From contig JBCFYV010000287.1 in NCBI GenBank assembly GCA_039000515.1, positions 234,894 through 298,893 on the forward strand: a stretch of 64,000 nucleotides of DNA, written 5' to 3'. This DNA comes from Timema cristinae (Eukaryota > Arthropoda > Insecta > Phasmatodea > Timematidae). Below the pieces are notes generated by a model, which saw only the letters and a list, made by a program, of their open reading frames with translations, had not been told where the DNA came from and did no database searches. The stretch's first letter is position 1, and every line of letters starts with the position of its first letter. The position numbers were made by a program, and so were the translations under genes. This document shows positions 12,934 through 24,559 of the stretch, piece by piece.

Positions 12934-13342
12934 TTTTTTAATTATTGTTCCCTTAATTTAAATCACAAAAAAAATTATACTGTTCCACCCAAAAATGCAA
13001 AATGACATAAAATAATTATTCACTAATTAATTTAAGTTTCTTTTGATGACTTATCTGTGATCTCTTCTTTATACTCGTCTCCACCCTCAGTCTCCTCTTT
13101 GGTGATAGTACGCTGCTTCTCTCGGTCCTCGGCGCTGCTTCCTGCTTTCCCGACGCTGCTTCCTGCTTCCTCGACGCTGCTTCCTGCTTCTTCGACGCTG
13201 CTTCCTGCTTATCTCGTTCCTCGGCGCTGCTTCCTGCTTTATCTCGGTCCTCGACGCTGCTCCCTGCTTTATCTTGGTCTCGGCGTTGCTCTCTACTGCT
13301 TACATCGGGGAGGTATCTCGTGCCCCTAAGTTGGGAAGCCAA
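12934..13342 (-). other. Gypsy 5' leader with short tandem repeats
   Basis: Between the 5' LTR and gag. Positions 13120-13270 hold about six imperfect copies of a unit of 21-27 bp built on GACGCTGCTTCCTGC (plus strand). On the minus strand an open frame across it reads a repetitive KQEAAS-type peptide. The frame also overlaps the primer-binding site and LTR edge, so I treat it as leader sequence and not as a gene. Confidence 0.6.
13324..13341 (-). promoter_or_regulatory. Primer-binding site, tRNA-Lys-like
   Basis: Two bases after the 5' LTR the minus strand reads TGGCTTCCCAACTTAGGGGC. The complement ends in CCA and resembles the 3' end of insect tRNA-Lys (GCCCCACGTTGGGCGCCA) with several mismatches. 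This is the expected priming site for minus-strand cDNA. The tRNA identity is inference. Confidence 0.6.
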
Positions 13343-13343
13343 T

Positions 13344-14157
13344 TGAAGTGTTCTGGAATTACGGGTCCCTACGTTGTGCGCCAATTGTGAAGTTCTGGTA
13401 TTTTACTGCACCGCGATGGATGCCAATTGAAGTGTTTTGGTTCGGCGCGTTGAGCGTCGATTGAAGTTACACCGTTTAATTAGCTGGTAATTGCCCCGTG
13501 GTCGAGCACTAATTAAATCGGTCCGGTTTTTTGATGTTGTGAGTTAATTGGTATTTATAGCCCCGTGATCGAGCGCCAATTAAAGAGTTATAATTAATAC
13601 ACACTTATTATTCTTGACATGTTTTTTATTTCTGAATCTGTTTATTTAATGAGAAAATAGATCATGTCGTTGAAATATATACGCGGCCTATTGTATGAGC
13701 GCGGACAGGTGTTGCTGGACGCCAAGTGCCCAAGTGAGTTCTGTCAGCTCTGGACACCAACTGCCCTTACACTGCACCATCCCTCGTATATATCCATTGC
13801 TCATGGAAGCTTCGAGAAGGTTTAGTTTAGAAAAACAAAATACGAGACAAAAACATCTCTGTTTTACTGGGAGGTTCTAGAGCCGGAAAATGACTCAAGT
13901 TACATTTTAAAATCTCTCTTCGAACCTTCGAGAAGAGGAAGTTATTATTTGAAATATATATATTGTCAACCTGACTTGACTAATGTCACGTGCGTGACGT
14001 CACTGTTCAGTGGCTTTTGCCTTCTTAGAAGAAGAAGTACTTTAAGCGCCATTTATTATACTATATAATTTAATGAAATAAGATACGTTTATAAAATTAG
14101 GACGATATTATTGTCAATGCTTTCACATATTCTTTAGGGCAAAACAATTACATTACA
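13344..14157 (-). repeat. 5' LTR of the Gypsy element
   Basis: Direct repeat of 4787-5606 with the same ends. Both LTRs share an inner motif series in which the words CCAATT and GTGGTCGAGC recur several times. Confidence 0.93.
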
Positions 14158-14215
14158 ACCCCGAGACTCGTAGCCAGATTCACTGACCACCACACCGCGG
14201 AGCTGGTTGGACTAA
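14158..14215 (-). mobile_element. tRNA head of the SINE split by the Gypsy element
   Basis: On the minus strand an A-box-like TGGTGGTCAGTG (plus 14181-14192) is followed by sequence leading to the ACCC target site. It matches up with the B-box half at 4600-4786. Confidence 0.55.
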
Positions 14216-14294
14216 TAATGAAAATCAGGAACTAACGAGTACTAGAATAGCACAAACGCTGGAATTAAAATAAAACAGGATGGCTAAAAGTTGG

Positions 14295-14460
14295 GTGGGC
14301 CATATTGATAATTAATCGAGCACAGTTGTAGAGTATTATTAATCCAAGTGTATTGGGTTTGATTCCAGTGTTCAGGTGTCATTTTTCTATTTACGAATAT
14401 GTTTTACTCTGGCAGTATACGGTAATGATCTTTGCTATGTAGATGAAATCCACCCGAGTC
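14295..14460 (+). mobile_element. Second tRNA-like SINE family, diverged copy
   Basis: A B-box-like GGGTTTGATTCC is followed by AGGTGTCATTTTTC. The same order, GGTTCGATTCC then AGGTGTCATTTTTCAATTTT, occurs in the fold-back at 42714-42805, so these belong to one family. Confidence 0.45.
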
Positions 14461-15848
14461 GATATCTCGGATTTCCATCTCAATAACCCGTTCTAGGTTT
14501 GACATATCACCAAATAGGTGGTCTCAGCGGTATTGCCAGCTCTTATTACCAAAATCCCACCAGCAGTGTCTTGCATGATTTTTACTAACTAAAGCTATAT
14601 AAGTTAACTTTTTTTTTTAAGTTTAGACTCCTTTATTTATCAAAACAATACATGTTCAGAATATATTAGCATGCCAAAATCCCTAATGAAATATAATTTA
14701 TTTTGCAAAGTAGTATTAAGAGAAAGAATGAGCCTACGTAATTCTTACTGAAAATAATTTTAGAGACCAGTTTAAAAGAGCAGAAAAGCCACTATTTAAA
14801 CAAACATAAATTTATCTGTCCCGTCCATACATTACTTTAAAATCAAGAAAATGAAACAAGAAACATTCAAAGAAAGTATTTTTTCCCCCTCTATAATAAG
14901 ATTAGGATAAGATTAAAATCTCTTTAGCCGCCTTTGAATATATTAGCTTGCTGACACAACTTGAGAAAGAAACAACCTATGTCTAACGAGGAAAAAAAAA
15001 AGATAAGTTGACAACAGTGAGGTTGAGGTAAACATTTCAGTGGAAATGTGAGACACGTGCGTCACAAAGTTGATAGCTTGAATGTCAAGTATCATTATAC
15101 AGCGGCGGTGTTGTCAAAAGGCAACTATGAGGCACACAGAAATTAATTAGGTTGGGGAAGTAGTGGCTTGTTGTGGAATGCACAGAGCTAATTTCAACAG
15201 TCTGTTTCATAAAATGTGGCACTCAGGTAAAGGGGTATAAGTCTTAAAACTCACTTTTGAAAAAATACAGAAACAAAGTCTGTGACAAACTGTAAATCCC
15301 AGTTTTATACTCTTTAAAAACATATCGAGTTATTTCATCCTTCACTGAATGCTTTTTTTATTTTATATGATAAATTATATTAACGTATATTTTATATTTT
15401 GATAATATTTGTTTTCTTTTTAAAAAATGTGAACAAATTATTCCCTTAAACCCAAACTTCTTATGACTTATCCCCTTTTTCCCAAATAATCAATTACATA
15501 ATAAACCCCTTACTAAGAAATATTATGGGTAATAAAACATATACTTAACTGTTCTAAATATTATTTATTAAATAAAGATTTAAGTGCGGTAATTCACTCA
15601 AAAGAGTTTGGACAAAATAACATTTTAAGTTAGTAATACTTCAATAGTATTTAGATATTTGGTTTTCAAAGACAAACAAATGTTGCATTCCTAATAGTAA
15701 TTAATTACTTATATGTGTATAAGGCATGATACAAATACAATACAACAAAGTTTTCAAACATTTAAGATGATAAGGATTCATAGGCACCTAGCTGAACTCT
15801 AAATCACATATCTTCATCGATTCCTTGGATTGTTTCGGGATGGAAGTG

Positions 15849-15883
<35 letters not shown>

Positions 15884-17339
15884 AGGTTGTTGGAGGATTC
15901 CTTTGAAAGGGATTAAATGCATTTGGAATAAGCGGCAGCAGGTCCAACAAATCTTTCTTCTTTTGACAAGAGATTGTTATAGGAGCCTGATATGAAAGAC
16001 TAGGCTGTAGTAGATTACGTGTCTAATTCATTGGACAGTTAGCGTCTTGAAATCTGCTGACGTGTCAAGTGTTTCTTTAAACAACATTACGCTAATATCT
16101 TTGGTAAATTTTAACCATCATACATGCTTTCAGAGGAATCTTTCATCACGCTCTGGGGTTTTGCTTCATTTATAAGGTGTCTTTGAATGAGTCAGAATAT
16201 TTTAGGATTTGATATGATTAATTTGAATCACATTGAAAGTTTATTCTCGTCTGTAAGACGCACAAGATGCATCCAGTCAATAAGGTATTTTCTATAAATA
16301 TTTATCACATTAAAAAAAAAATCTCTCAATTTGGGCGTGATTAGAGTCACACTACATGTTAGTGTGGCATAGTATTAAAATTTTGTGGCTCAATTATTCA
16401 AGGTGTAGATGGATTGTTTTAAACAGATAGGTCATTTGCCAGCATATGAGAGTTTTTGTTTTGGCCTTGCATGTGACATAATACATTAATAAATGTTTTA
16501 CATGAGAAGGTAGATTATAGACAAATGTTGAAATCCAAGATGCAATTTGATCCACCCCTCTGCGACCATCAACTTCCTCCGCATACAGCATGGGTCCTAC
16601 CCTTATTTACATTTATGTACGGTCAGATTAAGTGTGCATAGTTGTAACCTAGCACAGTCGCCGCCTAGCTTACGATTACATTCCCAGTCTTGAGACAAAG
16701 TCTTCTATACTGAACATGTAAATTCCAGTTAGGGATGAACGGCCGGTTCATGACTTTGAGCTCACTCAGGGACAAACTGAGTGACTAGCAAGACAGTTAT
16801 GTCCGGGGTAGTTTACCCAAGGACAGATACCATACCAAGTACCATATTTTGTAAATAATTGTATATGTTATATACCATGTCGTTATACTAGTTAGTAATA
16901 AAATAGTAAACATTTATCGTATTATTTAAATGTGTGCGCGTGCTCCCATCCCCTATGAACTGGCAACCGGTCATAACATTATACTTACATTGGCTGTTAA
17001 TAACCCAGTGAATGCATTACAAAATCAGCTTAGTGCTGAATTAGTAAAACCATCAGCTGCAATGAGCTACGAGCCAAAGTTACTTTGTTTTCGTGGACAG
17101 GGCTGCCACTTACTGCATAATATACGCTCCCTGTTCTTACAACATAATATACTCTACCTTTTCTTACAACTTAATATGGCAATCGGTTTTAAATTCATGA
17201 AACCAGTAGTGTTTAAGTACATACGCTTCTACATATGTAAAAAGAGATAAGCTGCGCTTGTCTTGAGTGGCGCGTCTTACTACCTTTTCAGGTTATACGC
17301 AAATATAATTATTCTAATCAGTTAGAGTAAAGGAAGGAA
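14461..17339. other. AT-rich intergenic DNA, no gene seen
   Basis: No frame with a recognisable domain. It contains a 28-base T run at 15849-15876, possibly the reversed poly(A) tail of a retroposed sequence, although no body was recognised beside it. Confidence 0.55.
15849..15876. repeat. Poly(T) run
   Basis: 28 consecutive T. Confidence 0.95.
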
Positions 17340-17344
17340 GAATT

Positions 17345-17505
17345 TTAGAGCTAATATACCCACATTTGCTTGAAAGGTGAGTTGGAAACCATTTATGAAA
17401 AACCATCCTCAATAAACCCGATCGGGATTCCGACCACGATCTTCCCGTCATCAGCAAGCCAGCCTAACACTAAAGTGATGCATTAGACCATTCGACAACT
17501 GAAAC
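17345..17505 (-). mobile_element. tRNA-derived SINE copy
   Basis: The minus strand shows a degraded B-box segment, then CGGGT, GGTTTTTCATAAATGGTTT and CAAATGTGGGTA, in the same order as the reference copy at 39288-39545. The 3' tail is missing. Confidence 0.65.
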
Positions 17506-18483
17506 GGGTAGTAAGAGCGTTCACACGAGGCAACAATCAACGGTCAACTATCGTTATGTAACAGAAAAAATCCATACCACCTTACCAGATTACACGGAAA
17601 AAATGGGTCAATTGTGATTTTAGATTAGGAGGACGGGGTTCTTGGTGAATCCTTATGAAAAGGCGAAAGAAAATACAAGAGGAGTGCGGATATTTTATGA
17701 GATTCTGTACCAATATTACTAAGTGGTTGGAAAAAGTTTCCTTCTATACTAGCTATGAATAGGCTGGCCAGATTTCTGAAATGTTCAACCGGGACACCGG
17801 AATGCCAAAATTTAAACATTTTATTTCTTACATATTAATATTTATATATAAGTTACTTAAGTAAGAAACACTTTGAATGAGGAATAAAACTTGAACTATA
17901 TTTACATGTACTTTCCATTGGCTAGGACTTTTTTTAGAAAGTCTTTTTTGGTTTTAAGCTTGTAAAAATCTTCACAAGCTAATCCAATATTAATTTTACA
18001 TGTCATCAAGCCTTTAACCGTATATTCCTTCATTAAACCCTATCATCAGTCCAAGCATTGTTCATCAACGAAAATACTTTCCCTCAACTGGTACTGTTGT
18101 CCCAGGTAAGCAGAAGGCATACTCAACAATATTGATCAGATTGGGGGCTTCTATGTGATTCTCCTTGAAGTGGCCAAACAGCCTGAGCCATTTTTCTTCG
18201 CTTTGAAATAATCACATCTCGGGTTTAGTCTCTTCTTGCTTCCACTGTTCCCAATTTTACTGCAAATAACTCTTAGCAAGCACAAGTTCGTCAAACAGCT
18301 GATCACTGTTTATTTTCATATCGGGTACATCAAGACTGCTATTAATAATTTCAACAGAAGTTTCGGCGTTTTTCCCAATCAACAGCATTTGTTTTGGTTA
18401 GATTGATCCATGACAACTGTTTAACGTTTCAAAAACTATTCTCCCAGAGGTCCAAGTATGCAATGCATCTTTCATAAAAGCCA

Positions 18484-19809
18484 TCAAATTCTTCTTTCAC
18501 TTGTTATGGACTTGCTCATATAGATTCTGTAGATGTTCTTTGGGCCCATAGGGACAAAGTTTGAAGCTTTTATTTCCATCGGGTTTCTTTTGAGATCTTT
18601 ATGAGCTTCAGCAACCTCAAAAGCTGTAGTGTTATCTTTTTCCATTCCCAGGATGGCCTTGTTAAACAGTGAAAGCTGTCCGTGTACAAATAACAAGTAG
18701 AGCTCGCCCGTTGAATCAGTAAACAACTATTTTATTGTTGATGAGCTCATTTCTTGGTCTAAAAAAACGCTTTCAAACCTCCAAAAATCTGTAAAATTAT
18801 TTCCAGAGTGGGTATCATGATAGAAACCGGGTGTTCCCGTGTTGAATGAGTTTACGGTACTGTATTCGGCATATTCACAAAATTCTTTTAGTTTAGTTAC
18901 ACGGACTGTGTATATGTGGAAGTATTTATAAATTTTCACCAGTAAAAACTCAATATCGATTGGGAGACTGTCTACTCCAGTTTGCACAATGTGTGCTAAA
19001 TATCCGATTCCATTGATTTCCCGTCCTAGGCTATTCTTGAGTCGATGGAAAACATTGTTTTTTCCTGCTCTTTTCACACCACCGAAATTAGTGTTGCAGT
19101 TATATCCCCAAAAGCCAACTACTTTGTTATTCAAATCGTTTTGCAACAGGACAGAGCATAAGTGATTTGTGAGAATTTCAGATGTTTCAACCGCCACAGA
19201 TTTGAAATCAAACAGCTTTACTTTCACACCTGAATTAGGATTAAAGTATTGCACAACCATTGGCACAAGTTTTATATCCTTTATGCTTGATACATCCATA
19301 CTTACAAATAGTAGTTTGACTTGGTCAAGTCTTCTTTAAGCTCTTCTTGAGCTAAATGAGCTATGACATTTAAAACTATTGCCTCACACTTAGGTTTTTC
19401 CGAGTGAGAATTTAGGTTCAAAAAACTTAGAAACTAGTTTTGATGAACAAGAAGTCAAATTGAAACTTAGGCTATGGTTTTCTGTGAGGTAAGCAAATGT
19501 CGCCTCTTTCGCTGCTAAGTCTAAGTTATTATCATTAGAACTCGCAGTCTTAAAAGAACTGGTCAGTTTTGATGAGCTAGCAGCACGTGCTAAACTCTTT
19601 TTGTGTTTACTCGACTGCAAATCATCTTTTATATTGTATCGACCACCGTGAGAAACCGAAAACTCAGTATTACAATGTGAACATTTAAACTCTATCGTCT
19701 TTATGTTATTACAAGTACCAGTATATATCTTCTTCAAAAAAAAAGAATTCATTCTGAATATCCTCGGTGAATTTACATGACCGTTTTCGCATTTTAACAG
19801 AGATCGCAT
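18484..19809 (-). pseudogene. hAT-family transposase, frameshifted
   Basis: Frame 19390-19809 encodes an N-terminal zinc-finger-like segment, FKCSHCNTEFSVSHGGRYNI followed by SKHKK. This resembles the BED-like finger of an insect hAT group with an SxxHGG signature. Frame 18727-19299 carries a core segment with GFWGYNCNTNFGGVKRAGKN, a decayed form of the DNTNTNFGG catalytic region, and IYKYFHIYTVRVTKLKEFC. Frame 18484-18726 continues it. Two frame changes separate the pieces and the C-terminal dimerisation domain (about 17,900-18,480) is no longer open. The enzyme would cut and paste the element but cannot be made from this copy. Confidence 0.75.
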
Positions 19810-19927
19810 AAACTTTCACTTAAAACATAAAAAAAACAGCGCTAGCTCAAATAACATAACAGGCACCGCCAACGGGGACTGACAACCTGACTGACTTATC
19901 TCAATCGCAAGCGGCTAGTGCCGAGGT

Positions 19928-20027
19928 GGGCGAGTCCAACGTTATTGCACACGAGGGGGTGTAGCGTGCAGCAAAATCTCTTCTGGCGCTTAAGCTACAC
20001 CCTTAGTGCCCAATATTGGACTCGCCC
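19928..20027. repeat. Subterminal inverted repeat in the hAT element
   Basis: Two imperfect arms of about 40 bp both begin GGGCGAGTCCAA when read inward, and both contain GGGTGTAGC. They face each other across a short loop about 270 bp from the hAT right end, in the 5' region of the transposase gene. Confidence 0.7.
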
Positions 20028-20355
20028 GGAGAGGGGGGATGGCAAGACAAGACGATACGATGACAATATTATTAGCAGACCATCACTCTTCCACAGTTTT
20101 CAATTTTCATACAATACAGTGAAATAAATGACAAAGTATTTATCTTAAATAATCCTTTACAGTTAATTATTTTTAGACTTTTTGGTCATCTATTTATAAG
20201 AACTATAATCAAATTTATTTTTTACCGGGACGTGAAGTAAACCGGCCGGGGACACCGGTACTTTGTCTGAAAACCGGAACGTCTGGCAAGCATAGCTATG
20301 AAGGTCTCCGATTAAATTACGATACATATTAAAAGTTTTTTTGGATGTCATTGAA

Positions 20356-20504
20356 GTCTTTTGATGAAATTCTCGGACATGTAAGAAAATAAATTTGATG
20401 GTAGTGTATTCTTATCTCCTGCCTCTTTTCGTCAAAGCCTGGAACAAATTTTCTAATAATGTCTTCCCAGGCCACCCCGTTTACTATCCTATTTGAGTAA
20501 TTAT
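20356..20504 (-). pseudogene. MADF-domain fragment of a PIF/Harbinger-like element
   Basis: The minus strand reads about 50 codons without a stop, including NRIVNGVAWEDIIRKFVPGF and then EKRQEI. The aromatic spacing and AW-x-x-I core resemble MADF (Myb/SANT-like) domains, which PIF/Harbinger elements often encode in a companion gene for DNA binding. Only part of the domain remains and no start codon is visible. Confidence 0.45.
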
Positions 20505-20964
20505 CCACTGATTAATTCCAACTTGCTAGTCACTGTTCCTATTCACATGTAAAATCCACTAGTTTAATCATCCCCGGTAAAACTCATCTCAAAATCACTG
20601 TACAATATTTGACTAGGCAGCAAAAACAAACCAACGATAAATAACCAGATAACTTACCGTACGACAATTACATTTCAATAAGTGTTTGGAGGTTGGCACA
20701 ACTTAGGTGACTGACCAGCGATTGTTACCCTGTGTGGATATCCCCAAGTAAACACGTTATCGACCAAGCAGTTGCCAGGGGGGCGAAAGTTGTCCTAACA
20801 GTCAACTATTCCACAAATCGCCAATAGTGGGCAACTTATGAGTGACTTTTTGGATGGGGCGAGCAACTCAGTTGCTTCGTGTGAAACCTCCATCTACCTC
20901 CTTTGTTAATCAACAGAGCGATAGTTGACGAGTGATAGTTGACTCATGTGAAACGATCTTTAAG

Positions 20965-22600
20965 ACACTGATTGGCCCAGGTAACAATGGAAACACTTTA
21001 CCACTGTCAGATATGAAGCTTGAGTCTAGGTATAATTGGTAAAATGGGGGTTCAGTTTGGTGAGAGCATATCGCAGGTACACAGGCTCTCATAAGGTCAA
21101 GAGAGGCTCGGCCCACTTCTATCTTTGAGGCCCCCTCTCCCGTCCAGTAAATTAAAAAAGAATTAAGAAATTGCAAGAAAAATTTCTATACCATGCATAT
21201 GGTATATTTTAAATGTTTTTCACACTTATACAATAAAGATTTTAGCATATAAAATAACATTTTAAACATTTTTGTAATCAATTTTACCATTTTTATTTAC
21301 CAAAATGACTTTCATTGGATTTTTGTGAAAATTCACAAATTAAACTGGATAAAACTTAGATTTCTTGAAAATGAACTATCTTTCGTTAAGCCTAGCAAAG
21401 CCATTCAAACTATCTAATCACAAAGATGAACGGAGTAATTATTGACCGATCAAAATGGGATTTTGATGGATTTTTGACTTGTCACCACCACCCCTGAACT
21501 GAAATGTTGTTTTTCACGATGTCACTTGTTTATATGTACCTCAGCCTAAAGGCAGAAACTAGTTTACCAATTGGGTTAAAACATTGTATATAGGGCCATA
21601 AGAATGTTCCCCAGAGCGTTTTTGAAATTTTCTATCCAACCATAAAACTAAGGGTGGTTTAATCAAAGGCCAAAAAAAATGTAGTCGTAATTGTTTCTTA
21701 TAGTGTTGATTGCATTTCTGTAAAATGGGGTTGATTGCAGTTATTTGATAATGCCAGAGTTCCTTTTCTCATTATGTTTATGTAAAAGTGCATTTATTTA
21801 AGTTCTTTGGTGGAATGTTGTGCTTTTTTACTTTCCACTTGACACCTCCCGGGGAGAAATTATTGTGATCGTCTAAATAAATCTAAATCGATGGTTTCGA
21901 TAAATGTCGCGTTTCATGACCCCTGAAACAAAGATATTTTTTTTTTTTTTTGCAAAGCCGTAATTTTGTCTGTCTTCTCTGTCTGTCTACCTCAGGCTAG
22001 AGATATAATATTTTACCAATTGGCTAAAACTTGGAATCTGGGGTTTTCCAGGGTTCTTGTAATGTTATATTTAACCCTAAATTTAAGAGTAGTTTATTGA
22101 AGGGCAAAAAGAGAAAAAATGAGATTTTTTCAAAATTAGCTCTTACATTATAACTCTTATCATTATAAACAAGGTGGAAACTCTCACATTATCATGAAAA
22201 TGCCTTTAAGAGTACTTCACATTGGGAAGTTCTCGCATTTTTATAATTTCTCCACAATATTTAAAATACTAAATAACTTAGCATTGTAAAGTTGTAGTTT
22301 CTATTAAAGATAAAAATCTTTTATTTGAAATATATTTTTTTAAAAAAAATAATTTTTTAGCTATAAGCAAATATATGTATACTTTTTAATTCAGTTCTTT
22401 GAAAATGAATTTGATTCTTATGATCTTTGGTGGACAAAGATGTTTCTCTTTCCTCAATTGCCTGGAACAATGTTTATAGTTCTTAATGCCTTGGAATAAG
22501 TAACAGTGTAAATTATTTCATTTATGATCTTTGATGTAACATTGTATAGCCTTATTATTTTGTTTCACAAATCTTACGAGTATATTTTAGTTTAAAAATC
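20965..22600. other. Intergenic DNA with two related repeat blocks, no gene seen
   Basis: Blocks at about 21,520-21,690 and 21,985-22,130 share the order CTCAG, TACCAATTGG, TTAAAAC, a run of CTAA and AGTGGTTT/AGTAGTTTA, then a purine-rich end. They look like two diverged copies of one dispersed repeat. No coding potential was recognised. Confidence 0.4.
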
Positions 22601-22619
22601 TATTTTAATATAAAAGTAG

Positions 22620-22905
22620 GAAAGAGCTATGTGATGCACCGTACTATTTATTTACATTTTGTTAGTGAAACAACTTGTATTATTTATTTCACATAATTAG
22701 ATTATTAGTTTTTAAGTGTCTACTTTTTAGGTAAAGGAGCGATAGTGTATGTATGGTGCACCTACCATATATTTATATTATATTATTTCAAAAACGTGTA
22801 TATTTCATTCCACATAATTAAATGATGAGTTTTTTTAAGTGTATCCATTGTTAGGTAAGGAGCAGCAATGTTTTTGTGGTGCACCATTTAACAATAGTTT
22901 TTGTA
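22620..22905. repeat. Tandem repeat, about 120-bp unit, 2.3 copies
   Basis: Copies start near 22,623, 22,736 and 22,858. Each contains GGTGCACC/GATGCACCGTA, a CACATAATTA segment, TTTTTAAGTGT and TTAGGTAA(A)GGAG. Confidence 0.65.
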
Positions 22906-23387
22906 ATAATTTATTTTAAATCGTATAACTTATCTTATGATTAAACTTATACAGGAAGGGGTAGAAAATTAGAAGATTATTAACTTGAAAATTAACATTT
23001 AATTGAAAAGAAATATTCACTAGATTATTAAAATCAAACTAAATAATAAACCTTTTCCCTTTTTGAAGATAATGTCGTTAGGTGAGCCAACGGACGTCCG
23101 GCAGACCTCGGCACGTTGTTTCATCACTTTGTAGGGTCAGTTAACAAATAGAAAATTTTATTAGCATCAAAGGGAAATAATATTAAAATATTGTGTAGAC
23201 AGAAATTTAAGGTAATCTTCAATAGCTTACTTCTAATAGTTTGTCATACAAAATGATCCATGAGCGACTAACATTTAAAAAATAACTTAAGATTTTACTA
23301 CTTTTCCTTTTGGATAATTCTATATTCTAAAATGAAAACATATATATTCTCCGTTCGAGAACGGACGCTCAAGTTAGACTAATATAA

Positions 23388-23953
23388 CAGGCTGTTTGGA
23401 AATTCATAGCCAAAATCGCACATATTACTTGTTTTGAACTAAAAGTAATACAAACTCCCAGTACACTTACATCCTGAAACCTATGCTAATACCATTAAAT
23501 TATGTCCAAAGTTTCGGCACACAGCACCGGGATAGCAAAGTTTTTCGAACGTGCGTGTACAACAGGCTGCATACAAGCAAGGCGCGTGGCACTAAGTAAC
23601 TAGATATCTTGGAGCACGGCAGCAGAACATACCACAATTAATAGTTAACAACACATCAGTCCATCTAGATCTGCGAATATGTTCTGGGGGTCATCATTAC
23701 GGTCCTACATCACAGAAAGTGCTTTGCCATTATTGCATATGCATTACCACGCGCCTAACTCCATGCAACTTGTTGTACACTGTACACGCAAGCTTGAATA
23801 GCTTTTCTTCCCGGAGCCGTACGGCGAAATTTTTTTACATGATTTAATAATATTAGCATAGGTTTCCGGATGTGGTGTACAGGTATTTTGTATTATTTTT
23901 GGTTCAAACAAGCTATATGCGCAGTTTTAGGTTATGAGTTTCCAAACATCCTG
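23388..23953. mobile_element. MITE with terminal inverted repeats of about 117 bp
   Basis: The left end (CAGGCTGTTTGGAAATTCAT) and the reversed right end (CAGGATGTTTGGAAACTCAT) pair for about 117 bp, up to CCTATGCTAATA and an ATTAAAT(T)ATGT segment. TATAA lies outside both ends (23383-23387 and 23954-23958). There is no coding sequence in the 566 bp, so it depended on an outside transposase. The superfamily is not clear. Confidence 0.8.
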
Positions 23954-24204
23954 TATAAAAGAAAGGTCTGTCTTTTCCGCATAAATGGTTTAAAGCACTT
24001 CTAAACATCTAGAAATTTTTTAATTTGTGATACAGATACAGGTATTCTTTCATAGATTCAGAAACGTTGAAAATGGGTTCTCCAACGTGGGTCAGAGATA
24101 TTGGGGCAGGATGGGTCTTGGGGCAGTCTAAATTGTATATTGAGAAGCCGATCTTGGTTCACAGGCAGTTGCGTTAAATGTTCCAACATAGAGAGTAAAA
24201 GACT

Positions 24205-24330
24205 TAGACTAGGGGTCTTCAAACCTTTTTACGTCCAAAGGCCAAAGTTTCTGTCTCCAGTTGGCTCATGACCCCGAGAGCCACAATCCTGTACCGACAA
24301 TCTTCAGATTGAATATTTATTAAAAATTCT
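24205..24330 (+). mobile_element. Possible hAT-type MITE end
   Basis: AGGGGTCTTCAAACC followed by a GGCCAAAG segment and ATGACCCCGAGAGCCACA resembles the terminal part of many hAT-derived MITEs. The opposite end was not found. Confidence 0.3.
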
Positions 24331-24559
24331 TATTATATCATGTTTATACCCCTTATACTCACATTAGGGATTATGCGTGTGTCTCCAACAAGGGAAATTT
24401 TTAATTTCTTGCGAATTAATTCGCATGCATGGAAGATGGAAAGAGTAAAAATCAATTTTCAAAATAATTTATTCAAGAATCAATGAAAGTGTTAATGGCT
24501 ATCCCCTTTAACGCAGGAGGCAGAATGGAACGAACTTCAATCAAATAATATACAGTATA

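Larger units (their letters stand above)
4787..14157 (-). mobile_element. Ty3/Gypsy LTR retrotransposon, full length but defective
   Basis: Two direct repeats of 820 bp (4787-5606) and 814 bp (13344-14157) bound a 7.7-kb interior. The element is flanked by ACCC on both sides (4783-4786 and 14158-14161). Transcription runs on the minus strand: 5' LTR on the right, then primer-binding site, gag, protease, reverse transcriptase, RNase H, integrase, a long untranslated region, a polypurine tract and the 3' LTR. RNase H precedes integrase, which is the Ty3/Gypsy (Metaviridae) order. I counted about 15 substitutions between the LTRs, near 2%, so the insertion is moderately young. Coding regions are broken by several frameshifts and at least one in-frame stop. 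No envelope-like gene was recognised. Confidence 0.93.
17760..20294 (-). mobile_element. hAT DNA transposon, complete ends, decayed transposase
   Basis: An 8-bp duplication, GCTATGAA, flanks the element at 17752-17759 and 20295-20302, which is the hAT hallmark. The ends are TAGGCTGGCCAG on the left and, in reverse, TATGCTTGCCAG on the right. The 2.5-kb interior carries a minus-strand transposase in broken frames. It sits inside the PIF/Harbinger-like element and is therefore younger than that element. Confidence 0.82.
17515..20960 (-). mobile_element. PIF/Harbinger-like element interrupted by a hAT element
   Basis: The left end (GAGCGTTCACACGAGGCAAC, then GTCAACTATCG) and the right end read in reverse (GATCGTTTCACATGAGTCAAC, then GTCAACTATCG) form imperfect inverted repeats. 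TAA lies outside each end (17512-17514 and 20961-20963), consistent with the 3-bp TWA duplication of PIF/Harbinger elements. Between 17760 and 20294 it is interrupted by a complete hAT element. Without that insertion it is about 0.9 kb, so it is an internally deleted copy. A decayed MADF-type domain lies near its right end. Confidence 0.5.
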
